From assembly GCA_002282015.1 (NCBI GenBank), contig NCIJ01000002.1, positions 124,001 through 188,000 on the forward strand: a stretch of 64,000 nucleotides of DNA. The letters are read 5' to 3'. Positions 8,228 to 16,781 of the stretch are shown here, one piece after another. The position numbers were made by a program, and so were the translations under genes. Each line of letters starts with the position of its first letter. Position 1 is the stretch's first letter. A model generated the notes under the pieces. It did no database searches. It was not told where the DNA came from and saw only the letters and a program-made list of their open reading frames with translations. This stretch comes from Sulfuricurvum sp. 17-40-25 (GTDB lineage Bacteria; Campylobacterota; Campylobacteria; Campylobacterales; Sulfurimonadaceae).

Positions 8228-9373
8228 TCAAGCATTTTTCAATATATCTTCAATACTTTTAACCGTATACACATTTTCCATACCCCATAATTTTCCAAGG
8301 GTATTTGCATTTTGTGCAATATCCGGTATTGCTTCACGTGGGATATTACCTTTGATCAATGACACCGGTGCTCCTATAGAATCAAACCACTGTTGCAATG
8401 CTGTGATTCCCTCATCGGCTGTCTCTTTTCCAAATACTTCTTTCGCAAAACGCTCAAACTGTAAAAGGTTTTTATCTTTATACCATTTCATCCACGCTGG
8501 GATGACAATAGCAAGCCCTGCCCCATGAGCAATGTTAAACAAAGCAGAAAGCGCATGCTCAATCATATGGTTAGGAAAGTTTCCACCGCCTGTTCCTGAA
8601 CTGGTCAAACCGTTTAGTGCCTGTGAGGACACCCATGCGAATTCTGCACGTGCATCATAGTTTGTAGGATCTTTCATGAGTATCTCAGTGGTTTCAATAA
8701 CGCTCTTAATAATCGATTCTACCAATCGCGATTGAAAATGTGGATGATCAGTAGCCGTAAAATACACTTCAATCGAATGAGCAATAATATCAACCGCTGA
8801 ATAGGCTAAATAGTCTTTGGTTACACTCATCATCAGCTCTGGATTGACGATCGATATCTTTGGATTTAAGAGAACTGATCCAATGGAGTACTTTTGCTGT
8901 GTTACTTCATTAGTAATAACCGAGTTCCCATTCATTTCACTAGCAGCTGCTGCAAGAGTGACAATTGTATAGACTGGCAAAGCTTTTTCGACTACAGCTT
9001 TGTTGATAAAGAAATCCCAAACATCTGTTTCAACAACAGCACCTGCTGCTATGGCCTTACATGAATCAATGACCGAACCCCCACCAACACCTAAAACAGC
9101 ATCAATCGAATTGGATTTAGTAAGTGTAATAGCATCATAAACCGCTGATAATAGAGGATTACTGACAATACCGCCAAACTCAACGTATTCAATACCCGCT
9201 TTTTTCAACGATGCAATCACACGTTGATACAATCCATTTTTTTTGATCGATCCTGTCCCATAGACCAATAATACTCGCTTTATACCATCGTGTGCAAGCA
9301 GTTCACCGATCGTATTTTCTTTATCACGTCCAAACTCTATACGAGTTGGATTGTAGTAGCTAAAATCATTCAT
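8228..9373 (-). CDS. Iron-containing alcohol dehydrogenase
   Basis: This 381-residue enzyme belongs to the group III iron-dependent alcohol dehydrogenases, close in length and pattern to butanol dehydrogenase and YqhD. The NAD(P)-binding half carries GVGGGSVIDSCKAIAAG near residue 95. The metal-binding half holds an Asp and His pair in YSAVDIIAHSIEVYF, then histidines in NHMIEHALSALFNIAHGAG. Such enzymes reduce aldehydes or oxidise short alcohols, commonly with NADPH. No pathway partner lies next to it; the upstream gene on the same strand is the MtfA-like peptidase, 129 bases away. The likely role is aldehyde detoxification, by inference. Confidence 0.93.
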   Translation of the reverse strand: MNDFSYYNPTRIEFGRDKENTIGELLAHDGIKRVLLVYGTGSIKKNGLYQRVIASLKKAGIEYVEFGGIVSNPLLSAVYDAITLTKSNSIDAVLGVGGGSVIDSCKAIAAGAVVETDVWDFFINKAVVEKALPVYTIVTLAAAASEMNGNSVITNEVTQQKYSIGSVLLNPKISIVNPELMMSVTKDYLAYSAVDIIAHSIEVYFTATDHPHFQSRLVESIIKSVIETTEILMKDPTNYDARAEFAWVSSQALNGLTSSGTGGGNFPNHMIEHALSALFNIAHGAGLAIVIPAWMKWYKDKNLLQFERFAKEVFGKETADEGITALQQWFDSIGAPVSLIKGNIPREAIPDIAQNANTLGKLWGMENVYTVKSIEDILKNA

Positions 9374-9502
9374 AAATTATCCTTGAGCTTTTCATTGTAA
9401 TAGGATTGTATAGGGCTTGGACTTCGCGATGGCTGAAGTTACAGATTTGTAAAAAGTTGTTTTATATGCGTTAAAGATTTCTAATAAATTCTAAATAATG
9501 GA

Positions 9503-10339
9503 TCAACCAAATAACATCTCGGTATCAATTTGATAAAAACCTTCGAGCTCATGATAAAGTTCTGGAAAGTGTCTTTTGAGAGAAGCTGGAGACTCAAAAA
9601 AACGCTCTGTGGCCACAGCAAAAAACTCTGCCTCATTCGTAGCTGCATACGAACCAAGTAGTTTGTATTTCCCCCACTCTCTATCTTTTAGGGCAATAGT
9701 ATTGAGTGCATTGAATTCTTTATGCATAACGTGAACCCATCCATCATATCTTGAGTTCTCTATTGGCGGTACGCCATCTATCTCTCCATCCATAAAATCG
9801 ATCTCATGGGCAAATTCATGGATAATAACGTTATTGTGACGCATATGGTAAGACTCACGTTTAGCTTCATGCCAAGTGATTACTACGGTATCATTTGCTG
9901 ACTGCCCTTGGATCATATACTGTTCTTTGGCATAAATGCCTCCATGTGACCTTACTTCTTTTACTATAACAGAGTGGGGATAGATAATAATAGTCTTAAG
10001 ATTCTCATAACAGTTCTCTGTCCCTTTATGAATCAGTAACAAGCATGCATAAAAGGCAATGAGCACTTTCATCTCATTCGTAACAGTCAAACCAATCCCC
10101 ATAAACTCTTTAGTATGAATAAAGTAGATAATAGAACGTTGAAGATTTAATTTATCAGCTACATCTAATCTGTGGTAATGCGGCGTTCTTGATACTATGG
10201 CTTCATATTCAGCTGTAAAAGGAAGTGCTCTTATTTTCTTTAGAACTCTTTTCACTCGATATTCATTCATAAATAAAAGTGCAAAAATTGAGCCACCTAA
10301 TCCAGCAAAAAGAAGAAGAAGTGCTAGATGATAATCCAT
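9503..10339 (-). CDS. MtfA-like M90 family zinc metallopeptidase
   Basis: This is a 278-residue protein with an N-terminal membrane anchor (about residues 5-24) and a peptidase domain. The zinc motif HEFAHEID has His174, Glu175 and His178, and TNEAEFFAV near residue 236 supplies the third, glutamate ligand, as in MtfA. The phrase MDGEIDGVP just after the zinc motif is also typical. E. coli MtfA is a cytosolic peptidase that binds the repressor Mlc, but no Mlc gene is seen here, so the target is unknown. The membrane anchor is found in many non-enteric members. It is followed on the same strand by the alcohol dehydrogenase. Confidence 0.9.
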   Translation of the reverse strand: MDYHLALLLLFAGLGGSIFALLFMNEYRVKRVLKKIRALPFTAEYEAIVSRTPHYHRLDVADKLNLQRSIIYFIHTKEFMGIGLTVTNEMKVLIAFYACLLLIHKGTENCYENLKTIIIYPHSVIVKEVRSHGGIYAKEQYMIQGQSANDTVVITWHEAKRESYHMRHNNVIIHEFAHEIDFMDGEIDGVPPIENSRYDGWVHVMHKEFNALNTIALKDREWGKYKLLGSYAATNEAEFFAVATERFFESPASLKRHFPELYHELEGFYQIDTEMLFG

Positions 10340-10418
10340 TATTCTTTCATACTTACATGCATGTATACCTCCAAGTTTGGCAGTAGAAATTCTTAGTTAA
10401 ACTTTACTTATTTGTCAA

Positions 10419-10973
10419 CTAAGAAACTATATCGTCAATACTATCCGTAAATAGAGTGTTAAGAAAAGGTTCTACATCTTTAGAAGTGTACGATGGTTTT
10501 ATCCACATGCCTTGTTTTTGAGTAAATGTGAGGACATTTACTGTACCAGCTTTTGTTAGTGTGACCTCTACTACTATTTTTCCATGAAGATTTTCATTCA
10601 ATTTATCGGTATCATTATAAATCAGTTGGATATCTTTAATTTTTACGTCTATTTTTGTATTCGCGTCTGCAGGATTATTGACTAAATTAAACTTAGCAGC
10701 TTTCAATACCTTGCTAAGTCCATCTCTGTATCTACCTGCAAAATCTACATGACTGTAAAACTTTGTGTCTACCTTATCATTTACTAGAACATAGCCTATG
10801 GATGTCTTATCTTCTCTTATGTCCGTAACGGATAAAAAAGAAATGTTATTGCTGTCATTTATCGTCTTACTTATGTAGTTTAATTTATAGGCTGAAAGCT
10901 CTATTGCTTCATTATTATAGGAGCATCCTGTACTCAAAAAAACTATTGCCACCAAACTATAAATTTTTTTCAT
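10419..10973 (-). CDS. Putative lipoprotein, YajG-like
   Basis: This is a 184-residue protein with a lipoprotein signal: MKKIYSLVAIVFLSTGC, with Cys17 as the lipidation site. Past the lipobox it resembles YajG-type lipoproteins in layout: an early FLSVTDIRED strand-turn element, then alternating strands and a charged central region. The frame extends 17 codons further upstream to 11024, but the ATG at 10973 is chosen because AGGAAAG precedes it and it starts the signal peptide. It is expected in the outer membrane. The function is unknown and the YajG comparison is tentative. Confidence 0.8.
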   Translation of the reverse strand: MKKIYSLVAIVFLSTGCSYNNEAIELSAYKLNYISKTINDSNNISFLSVTDIREDKTSIGYVLVNDKVDTKFYSHVDFAGRYRDGLSKVLKAAKFNLVNNPADANTKIDVKIKDIQLIYNDTDKLNENLHGKIVVEVTLTKAGTVNVLTFTQKQGMWIKPSYTSKDVEPFLNTLFTDSIDDIVS

Positions 10974-11163
10974 TTTATCTTTCCTATCGTATATAAAATT
11001 ACACAAAAATGTAATGACCCACATTTCATTGATAGATTATATCTATGGTTGTAAAAAAACTGTATTAACTCAATATCATAGTAAAAACCTCTTGGCATAA
11101 GACACCATGTGAAGTGTTCCTATGGTAAGATTTACCTACTAAGCTAAAAAATATATAAACATC

Positions 11164-11757
11164 ATGGGAAAATATCTATTGGATAAAACAACGAATGATT
11201 CGAACAAATTACTAGTACTCAATAAGCCTAAGGGTTACGTGGTCACACGATCTGACGAACTTGGGCGAAAAACAGTTTATGATCTTTTACCGGATTGGGT
11301 TTTTAATGATGGATGGATGCCAATTGGACGCCTTGATTTAGAGTCAAAAGGGCTTTTGCTATTCACAACCAACGGTAAAATTGGCGACGCCTTGACCAAA
11401 CCTGGTAATTGTCTCAAAGTATACGAGATATGGGTCAGAGGCCACGTAACCGACGAACATATCGCTGAAGCGAAGAAAGGAGTTGAAAGCCCACAAGGTC
11501 TACTCAAAGCACTTGAAGTCGAAAAAATAAGTAAAGGCGGTGCGAAAACAAAACTCAAGGTTGTAATTGATGAGGGAAAAAATCGACATATCCGCCGCCT
11601 TTTTGGGGCGCTAAAAGACCCAAAATTTGGGACACCATTAAAGGTCTTAAACTTGACCAGAATCAGTATTGGGAGTTTTAAGCTGGACATTGAAGGCGGA
11701 CAGTGGCGTTACCTTACATTGGAAGAAGAGAGAATGCTAATTAAGAATATTGTTTAA
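11164..11757 (+). CDS. RluE/RsuA-type pseudouridine synthase
   Basis: This 197-residue protein is a single RsuA/RluB/E/F-family catalytic domain without the N-terminal S4 domain, as in RluE. The opening LLVLNKPKGYVVTRSD is the family's first motif. The catalytic motif GRLDLESKGLLLFTTNG contains the invariant Asp58. The late motif KNRHIRRLFGAL is also present. These enzymes convert uridine to pseudouridine in rRNA. The target nucleotide cannot be told from the sequence alone. It stands alone, ending just before tRNA-Leu on the opposite strand. No clear Shine-Dalgarno precedes the ATG. Confidence 0.92.
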   Translation: MGKYLLDKTTNDSNKLLVLNKPKGYVVTRSDELGRKTVYDLLPDWVFNDGWMPIGRLDLESKGLLLFTTNGKIGDALTKPGNCLKVYEIWVRGHVTDEHIAEAKKGVESPQGLLKALEVEKISKGGAKTKLKVVIDEGKNRHIRRLFGALKDPKFGTPLKVLNLTRISIGSFKLDIEGGQWRYLTLEEERMLIKNIV

Positions 11758-11760
11758 AGG

Positions 11761-11844
11761 TGGTACCAGTGGGCGGACTCGAACCGCCACGACTTGCGCC
11801 ACCGGATTTTGAATCCGGCGTGTCTACCATTTCACCACACTGGC
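11761..11844 (-). tRNA. tRNA-Leu (CAA)
   Basis: Read on the minus strand, the acceptor stem GCCAGTG pairs with CACTGGT (one G-U pair). The anticodon stem CCGGA/TCCGG encloses TTCAAAA, giving anticodon CAA. A long variable arm and a length of 84 bases are class II leucine features. The T arm has GGCGGTTCGAGTCCGCC and CCA is encoded. No integrase or direct repeat lies beside it, so there is no sign of use as an attachment site. Confidence 0.97.
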
Positions 11845-11941
11845 ATGTGTTTGAAGAGGTGGAATTATAGGTGTGTTTTGCTTAAACTATTGTAAAAGGT
11901 GAATGTATTAATCAAGATGGTAATTTTGTCGATAGTATAGA

Positions 11942-11958
11942 TGGAACTTTATTTGCTT
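11942..11958 (+). promoter_or_regulatory. Sigma-54 promoter of flgL
   Basis: TGGAACTTTATTTGCTT matches the sigma-54 (RpoN) pattern, with GG at 11943-11944 and GC at 11955-11956 separated by exactly ten bases. A start about 12 bases after the GC falls near 11968, leaving a leader of about 23 bases with an AAGGAT ribosome site before the flgL GTG at 11991. Sigma-54 control of middle-class flagellar genes is established in Campylobacterota. Confidence 0.75.
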
Positions 11959-11990
11959 AAGTATAAATTAATGACATAGAAGGATTTGAC

Positions 11991-14351
11991 GTGAGAGTTA
12001 CAGCAGCTTCATTTTATAATAATATTTATGGTGAAAACAACAAGCTAAACCGTCAATTATTTGATGTTAACAAGCAAATATCCTCGGGACTCAAGATCCA
12101 GTATTCTCATGAAAATCCGGGCATTTTTATTGATACATTGCGATTAGATAATGAGATAGCAACTTTGAATCAAACGAAGAGCAGTGCGCAAAATGCCTAT
12201 AAACTGTCTACTCAAACTGATACTGCTGTCGGTGAAATAGTTAAAACCCTCGAGTCAATGAAAGTCAAGATGATTAATGCGGCTAATGACAGCCAATCAG
12301 ATGCTAGTCTGCAGGCAATCGCAAAAGAGCTCAGAGGGATACAAAATCATCTTAAATCACTCGCTAATACGTCCATAAATGGTCAATATATATTTTCAGG
12401 TACATCTACAGGCACAAAACCAATTGATGCCAGTGGCAATTATCAAGGTAATGACAAAGATATCTATGCATTTTTGGGTTCAGGCATACAACAAAAGTAT
12501 AATATTACCGGGGCTCAATTGTTTTTGGGTCAGGAAAGTAACGTACAAAGAACGATTACTTCCAATGTAGGTCAACTAAGCGTAAAAGACCTCTATCCTG
12601 ACATCATGCAAGATCCTAGTATTCCTCGAAGTCTTGGAAAAGAGGTCTACATATCAGGGGCGAACACAATGCGCGACTTGATGGGTGACAACGATACCAG
12701 TCCAACCAATGATACTGCCAAGACAGCATTTTTTTATTTGCAAGGAACCCGTTCTGATGGAACATCTTTTAAGTCTAAGATTGCGATGAATATGACTGAT
12801 ACGGTTGATGATTTAATGAATAAAATCGCACTTGCTTATGACATTAATCAACTTAACCCCTCTGCTAACAATGTCCGTGTCACTATGAATCCACATGGTC
12901 AGATTGAAATCATTGATAGTCAAAGAGGTTCTAGCAAACTGGATTTTCATATGGTAGGTGCTATTGACTTTGATCCTGCAGGGGGAGACACGGCTGATGT
13001 TACCGACATTGATTCGTTGAAGATTGGGACAACAGATTTTCTAACAGCGGCTATTACTGCTCCAGGACTATTTCTCAAAGAGTTTATTAAAAGTGGGAAT
13101 AATTATGCAACAGGTAATGCAATTGCTGGTGGGGGTTTACCAGCTGGCGGAGTGGTTATTAATGGTCAAGATATTGGTGCTGTAGCTGTATTAGCAGGTG
13201 ATAGTGATTATGCTTTATTGGACGCTATAAATGCAAAATCAAAATTTACCGGTGTTATTGCTACGCATGATTTGGCTGGTCAAATTGTTTTAAACTCTAA
13301 TACGGGACAAGATATTGTTGTCAGCGGAACTGATAATGGTGTGATTTCTGGGCTTTCTAACAACACTTACAATCTTGGATCGTTACAGTATGACAGAATA
13401 TTGTTTAAATCAGATGGCCCAAAGCTCGTGTCTAATGTCGCTCAAATTGTAAAGTCGGATAATAGTTATGCTACGCAATCTACTCTATTGACCGCTGTTG
13501 GGTCTGGAGTCAGTTTGAATGGTTCTGTCATAAAATTGCAGGGTAATGATGTCAATGGAAAAGCATTTGACTTAGAGATTAATTTGTTAACTGCGGGCAG
13601 TACGGTTACCATTAATAATGCCCAAGGTGTCGCTGCAGGCACTTTCAATTTAGAGGATGCATCCGGTAATGCAACAGCGGCTGATAGTGTTACATACAGA
13701 CAGCTTATGGATGTTTTAAATATGGCAACAACGAATAAGCTTCCCGTTGCATTGTCTTCATTGACTTATACACAAGCCATTAATGATGCCAATGCTTTAG
13801 GATCTGTAAATATTGACCAAACAGGTCACATAGCCTTTTTTGATAAATTTAGACCAACAACTTCTGCGTCAATAGCGATGTATGACAACACTTCAAATAT
13901 GTATACTGCTGCAGCCAATGTCGTTTCAACCGGGAGTGCAATGATATTTAATGCCAATAATGCACTGACAATCGGTGATCCTAATAATGATTTTTTTACT
14001 CAAATAGAGAACATGATTAAATCTGTTGAACAGGGTAAAAAACGACCAAATGGAATTGATTCATTGGATCCGAGAAATATTGGTGTACAAAATTCTATTC
14101 ATATGCTTGACTTATTGACTGAACATGTTTCTCGTAAGCAAACAGAAGCAGGTTCGTATTCACAAGTCTTAGATTTAACAGTCAGCCGTTCAGACTTGTT
14201 AATTGTTAATACAAAGACACTGCGTTCTGATGTTATCGATACCGATATTGCAGAAGCGACATTAAAAATGCAGCAGCTCAGTCTCAACTATCAAGCACTG
14301 CTTTCTAATATCTCAAAAGTGTCTAAACTTTCTTTGGTAAATTATTTATAG
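11991..14351 (+). CDS. flgL: Flagellar hook-associated protein FlgL
   Basis: This 786-residue protein is much longer than enteric FlgL (about 317) but similar in size to other Campylobacterota FlgL. It forms the junction between hook and filament. The N-terminus (about residues 1-140) has the coiled-coil D0/D1 pattern, including LNRQLFDVNKQISSGLKI and NGQYIFSGT. The C-terminus (about 690-786) has SDVIDTDIAEATLKMQQLSL. Between them lies a long surface insert with three similar units near residues 272-305, 406-432 and 570-615, the second of which is an IN-type motif. It has a GTG start with AAGGAT upstream. A sigma-54 promoter precedes it and it is transcribed alone. Confidence 0.92.
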   Translation: MRVTAASFYNNIYGENNKLNRQLFDVNKQISSGLKIQYSHENPGIFIDTLRLDNEIATLNQTKSSAQNAYKLSTQTDTAVGEIVKTLESMKVKMINAANDSQSDASLQAIAKELRGIQNHLKSLANTSINGQYIFSGTSTGTKPIDASGNYQGNDKDIYAFLGSGIQQKYNITGAQLFLGQESNVQRTITSNVGQLSVKDLYPDIMQDPSIPRSLGKEVYISGANTMRDLMGDNDTSPTNDTAKTAFFYLQGTRSDGTSFKSKIAMNMTDTVDDLMNKIALAYDINQLNPSANNVRVTMNPHGQIEIIDSQRGSSKLDFHMVGAIDFDPAGGDTADVTDIDSLKIGTTDFLTAAITAPGLFLKEFIKSGNNYATGNAIAGGGLPAGGVVINGQDIGAVAVLAGDSDYALLDAINAKSKFTGVIATHDLAGQIVLNSNTGQDIVVSGTDNGVISGLSNNTYNLGSLQYDRILFKSDGPKLVSNVAQIVKSDNSYATQSTLLTAVGSGVSLNGSVIKLQGNDVNGKAFDLEINLLTAGSTVTINNAQGVAAGTFNLEDASGNATAADSVTYRQLMDVLNMATTNKLPVALSSLTYTQAINDANALGSVNIDQTGHIAFFDKFRPTTSASIAMYDNTSNMYTAAANVVSTGSAMIFNANNALTIGDPNNDFFTQIENMIKSVEQGKKRPNGIDSLDPRNIGVQNSIHMLDLLTEHVSRKQTEAGSYSQVLDLTVSRSDLLIVNTKTLRSDVIDTDIAEATLKMQQLSLNYQALLSNISKVSKLSLVNYL

Positions 14352-14362
14352 CATACTGCAAT

Positions 14363-14379
14363 AAAAGGGACCCTTTTTT
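14363..14379 (+). terminator. Terminator-like A/T stem after flgL
   Basis: AAAAGG (14363-14368) and CCTTTT (14372-14377) enclose a three-base loop and are followed by T-rich sequence, 12 bases after the flgL stop. The ftsK promoter (TGC-TATAAT, 14387-14395) begins immediately downstream. Confidence 0.5.
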
Positions 14380-14386
14380 CCTTTTT

Positions 14387-14395
14387 TGCTATAAT
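14387..14395 (+). promoter_or_regulatory. Extended -10 promoter of ftsK
   Basis: TGC followed by TATAAT forms an extended -10 element. The predicted transcription start is near 14402, which gives a leader of about 28 bases to the proposed ATT start codon at 14430, with AAGGA at 14419-14423. Confidence 0.55.
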
Positions 14396-14429
14396 CGGAT
14401 TTACTTTTGTATTATATTAAGGATTCCCC

Positions 14430-16655
14430 ATTTTACGTGATGTACTTTTTATTGGCAGTTTTGGAATACTTTTTTATTTAGGACTTGCTACAATTATTGG
14501 CGATGCGGGTATTATCGGTGCTTTTGGTGCTGGTTTTGCAAGTGGAAATGTTTATCTGTTTGGTTATGTGGCCTATACCTATCTTTTGCTTTTAATGGTT
14601 CCACTATTTTATTTTTATAAAGGGCACAGTGATAAAAAAAGACAATTAGAGATCGGTGGTGTATTTGCACTTCTTTTGTTTTCACTTACATTTTTTCAAG
14701 CAATGGTTGTTACTGGAGAATATAGAGGTGCCTTTGGGGGATATATAACTGATGCTGTTGGTATTTATATTGGTAGTTTTGGCCTATGGATTGTTTGGTT
14801 TATGCTTATCGTAGTTTCAATGATCATTATTTTAGAGCAAACCCTCTCAGAACTGGCCTATCCTTTTAAGGAATTCATGGATAAACCATTATCTAAACCT
14901 AAAAATGTGATTCCAGTCACCCCTGATGAAGAGGATAGTGAAACAGTCTATAATAATTTCAATATTACACCTACACCTGAAATATCTAGCAGCAGTATTT
15001 CACTTCAAACAAGTGAAGATACGTATGAATCAACAGATGAAAATCCATTATATGAGTCAATAGATATATCAAAAGAACCTAAAATAGTTGAGCCTGAAAT
15101 TATTCAACCATTAGTAAAAGAATCTACAATACTATCAATGGCAAAAAAAGTAAAAGAAAATAAACAACATGCTCTTGTTGTTGAAGAACTCGAAGAAAAC
15201 AAACTCTTATTGGACCAAATTGATCGCGGTGTCAGTGAAAAGCCAAAAAACTTCAAACTTCCATCAACCGAATTTTTACAACATCCACCAAAAAAACAAA
15301 ATGTAGTAGATGAAAATGAATTGGACGATAAAATTCGTGACTTGATTGAAAAGTTAGCCCACTTTAACATTGATGGTGATGTGGTTCGTACCTATGCAGG
15401 TCCTGTTGTTTCTACCTTTGAATTCAAGCCAGCTGCTAATATTAAGGTTTCTAAGATTTTAGGTCTTCAAGATGATTTAGCAATGGCATTACGTGCACAA
15501 ACGATTCGTATACAAGCCCCTATTCCAGGAAAAGACGTTGTGGGTATTGAGATTCCTAATAAAACTGTTGAGACAATCTATTTACGTGATATCTTTGAGA
15601 GTAAGCTTTTTCAAGAAGCTTCTTCACCGCTTACACTTGTCCTAGGTAAAGACATTGTTGGTAAACCTTTTATAACTGACCTCAAAAAACTTCCTCATCT
15701 ATTGATCGCTGGTACCACGGGTAGTGGTAAAAGTGTTGGTATCAATGCGATGATCTTAAGTTTGTTGTATAAAAACTCACCGGATCAATTACGATTACTG
15801 ATGATTGATCCTAAGATGCTCGAGTTTTCAGTTTACAATGATATCCCTCATCTTTTGACACCGGTAATTACTAAACCAAAAGAAGCCATTGCAGCACTTA
15901 ATAATATGGTTTATGAGATGGAGCGTCGATATCAGCTAATGAGCGAAACACGCACTAAAAATATTGAAAACTTTAATGAAAAAATGAAAATAGAAGGTGG
16001 CGAGGCACTTCCTTATATTGTGGTTATTATCGATGAGTTGGCAGATTTGATGATGACAAGTGGTAAAGATGTTGAATACTCTATTGCTCGTTTGGCTCAA
16101 ATGGCACGTGCCAGTGGTATCCATCTCATAGTAGCAACCCAACGCCCCAGCGTAGATGTCGTGACAGGACTAATTAAAGCCAACTTGCCTTCTCGTATCA
16201 GCTACAAAGTAGGACAAAAAATTGACAGTAAAATAATCCTTGATGGAATGGGAGCTGAATCATTGCTAGGACGTGGGGATATGCTATTTACCCCTCCTGG
16301 TATGAGCGGATTAGTGCGTCTCCATGCACCATGGAGCAGTGAATCCGAAATCGAAAAGATTGTTGATTTCATCAAAGCACAACGTGCCCCTGACTATGAT
16401 CGTCGCTTCTTAAGAAATAAAGATGAGATCATTCGTGACGGTGGTGCAGAACGTGGATCTGAAAAGCCTCTTGATGAGCTATACGATGAAGCAATGAACA
16501 TTATTCTTACTGAGCAGAAAACATCTATTAGTTATTTACAACGTCGGCTTCAAATTGGTTATAACCGTTCAGCTAGCCTTATTGAACAATTAGAACAAAA
16601 TGGTATTTTATCCTCGCCAAATGCTAAAGGCAATCGTGAGATAATAAGTGAATAG
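14430..16655 (+). CDS. ftsK: DNA translocase FtsK, apparent ATT start
   Basis: FtsK pumps chromosome DNA at the division septum and activates terminal recombination. The reading frame opens after a stop at 14418 and has no ATG, GTG or TTG until a GTG at 14568, yet the codons between encode a clear first membrane helix (LRDVLFIGSFGILFYLGLA). AAGGA at 14419-14423 sits six bases before an ATT at 14430, the best start; the protein is then 741 residues. It has about four N-terminal membrane segments, a charged linker, a RecA-like motor with Walker A (AGTTGSGKSVG) near residue 427, and a C-terminal winged-helix gamma domain (ISYLQRRLQIGYNRSASLI). An annotation starting at 14568 would lose 46 residues. 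Confidence 0.9.
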   Translation: MLRDVLFIGSFGILFYLGLATIIGDAGIIGAFGAGFASGNVYLFGYVAYTYLLLLMVPLFYFYKGHSDKKRQLEIGGVFALLLFSLTFFQAMVVTGEYRGAFGGYITDAVGIYIGSFGLWIVWFMLIVVSMIIILEQTLSELAYPFKEFMDKPLSKPKNVIPVTPDEEDSETVYNNFNITPTPEISSSSISLQTSEDTYESTDENPLYESIDISKEPKIVEPEIIQPLVKESTILSMAKKVKENKQHALVVEELEENKLLLDQIDRGVSEKPKNFKLPSTEFLQHPPKKQNVVDENELDDKIRDLIEKLAHFNIDGDVVRTYAGPVVSTFEFKPAANIKVSKILGLQDDLAMALRAQTIRIQAPIPGKDVVGIEIPNKTVETIYLRDIFESKLFQEASSPLTLVLGKDIVGKPFITDLKKLPHLLIAGTTGSGKSVGINAMILSLLYKNSPDQLRLLMIDPKMLEFSVYNDIPHLLTPVITKPKEAIAALNNMVYEMERRYQLMSETRTKNIENFNEKMKIEGGEALPYIVVIIDELADLMMTSGKDVEYSIARLAQMARASGIHLIVATQRPSVDVVTGLIKANLPSRISYKVGQKIDSKIILDGMGAESLLGRGDMLFTPPGMSGLVRLHAPWSSESEIEKIVDFIKAQRAPDYDRRFLRNKDEIIRDGGAERGSEKPLDELYDEAMNIILTEQKTSISYLQRRLQIGYNRSASLIEQLEQNGILSSPNAKGNREIISE

Positions 16656-16666
16656 CAATATGTTTC

Positions 16667-16712
16667 AATAATACACACTTAATGCAAAAATAGTGTATTA
16701 TTGTGTATCATT
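16667..16712 (+). promoter_or_regulatory. Three GTGTATTATT-type decamers upstream of acnB
   Basis: AATAATACAC (16667-16676, inverted copy), GTGTATTATT (16693-16702) and GTGTATCATT (16703-16712) repeat one decamer, the last two head to tail. They lie about 48 to 93 bases before the predicted acnB transcription start. The position suits an activator or repressor site. The inverted pair could also form a hairpin after ftsK, but no T-run follows it. Confidence 0.4.
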
Positions 16713-16747
16713 TAGTAACACTATTAAAAATTCTCTTTCAAGTCTGC

Positions 16748-16753
16748 TATAAT
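16748..16753 (+). promoter_or_regulatory. TATAAT box of acnB
   Basis: TATAAT preceded by TGC gives an extended -10 element, with a predicted start near 16760 and a leader of about 22 bases carrying AGGAG before the acnB ATG. Confidence 0.6.
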
Positions 16754-16781
16754 CACTTCATTAAAATTAGCAGGAGTTCCA

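Noticed and set aside
11277-11690. Minus-strand 137-codon frame inside the pseudouridine synthase gene
   Set aside because: Basic, serine-rich composition typical of antisense reading; the plus strand carries the catalytic motif.
14437-14442. GTG/ATG codons at 14437 and 14440 as the ftsK start
   Set aside because: Both are out of frame with FtsK; the ATG frame stops after about 13 codons.
16667-16702. AATAATACAC/GTGTATTATT as a rho-independent terminator of ftsK
   Set aside because: The stem is A/T-rich with a 16-base loop and no T-run follows; the tandem third copy fits a protein-binding site better.
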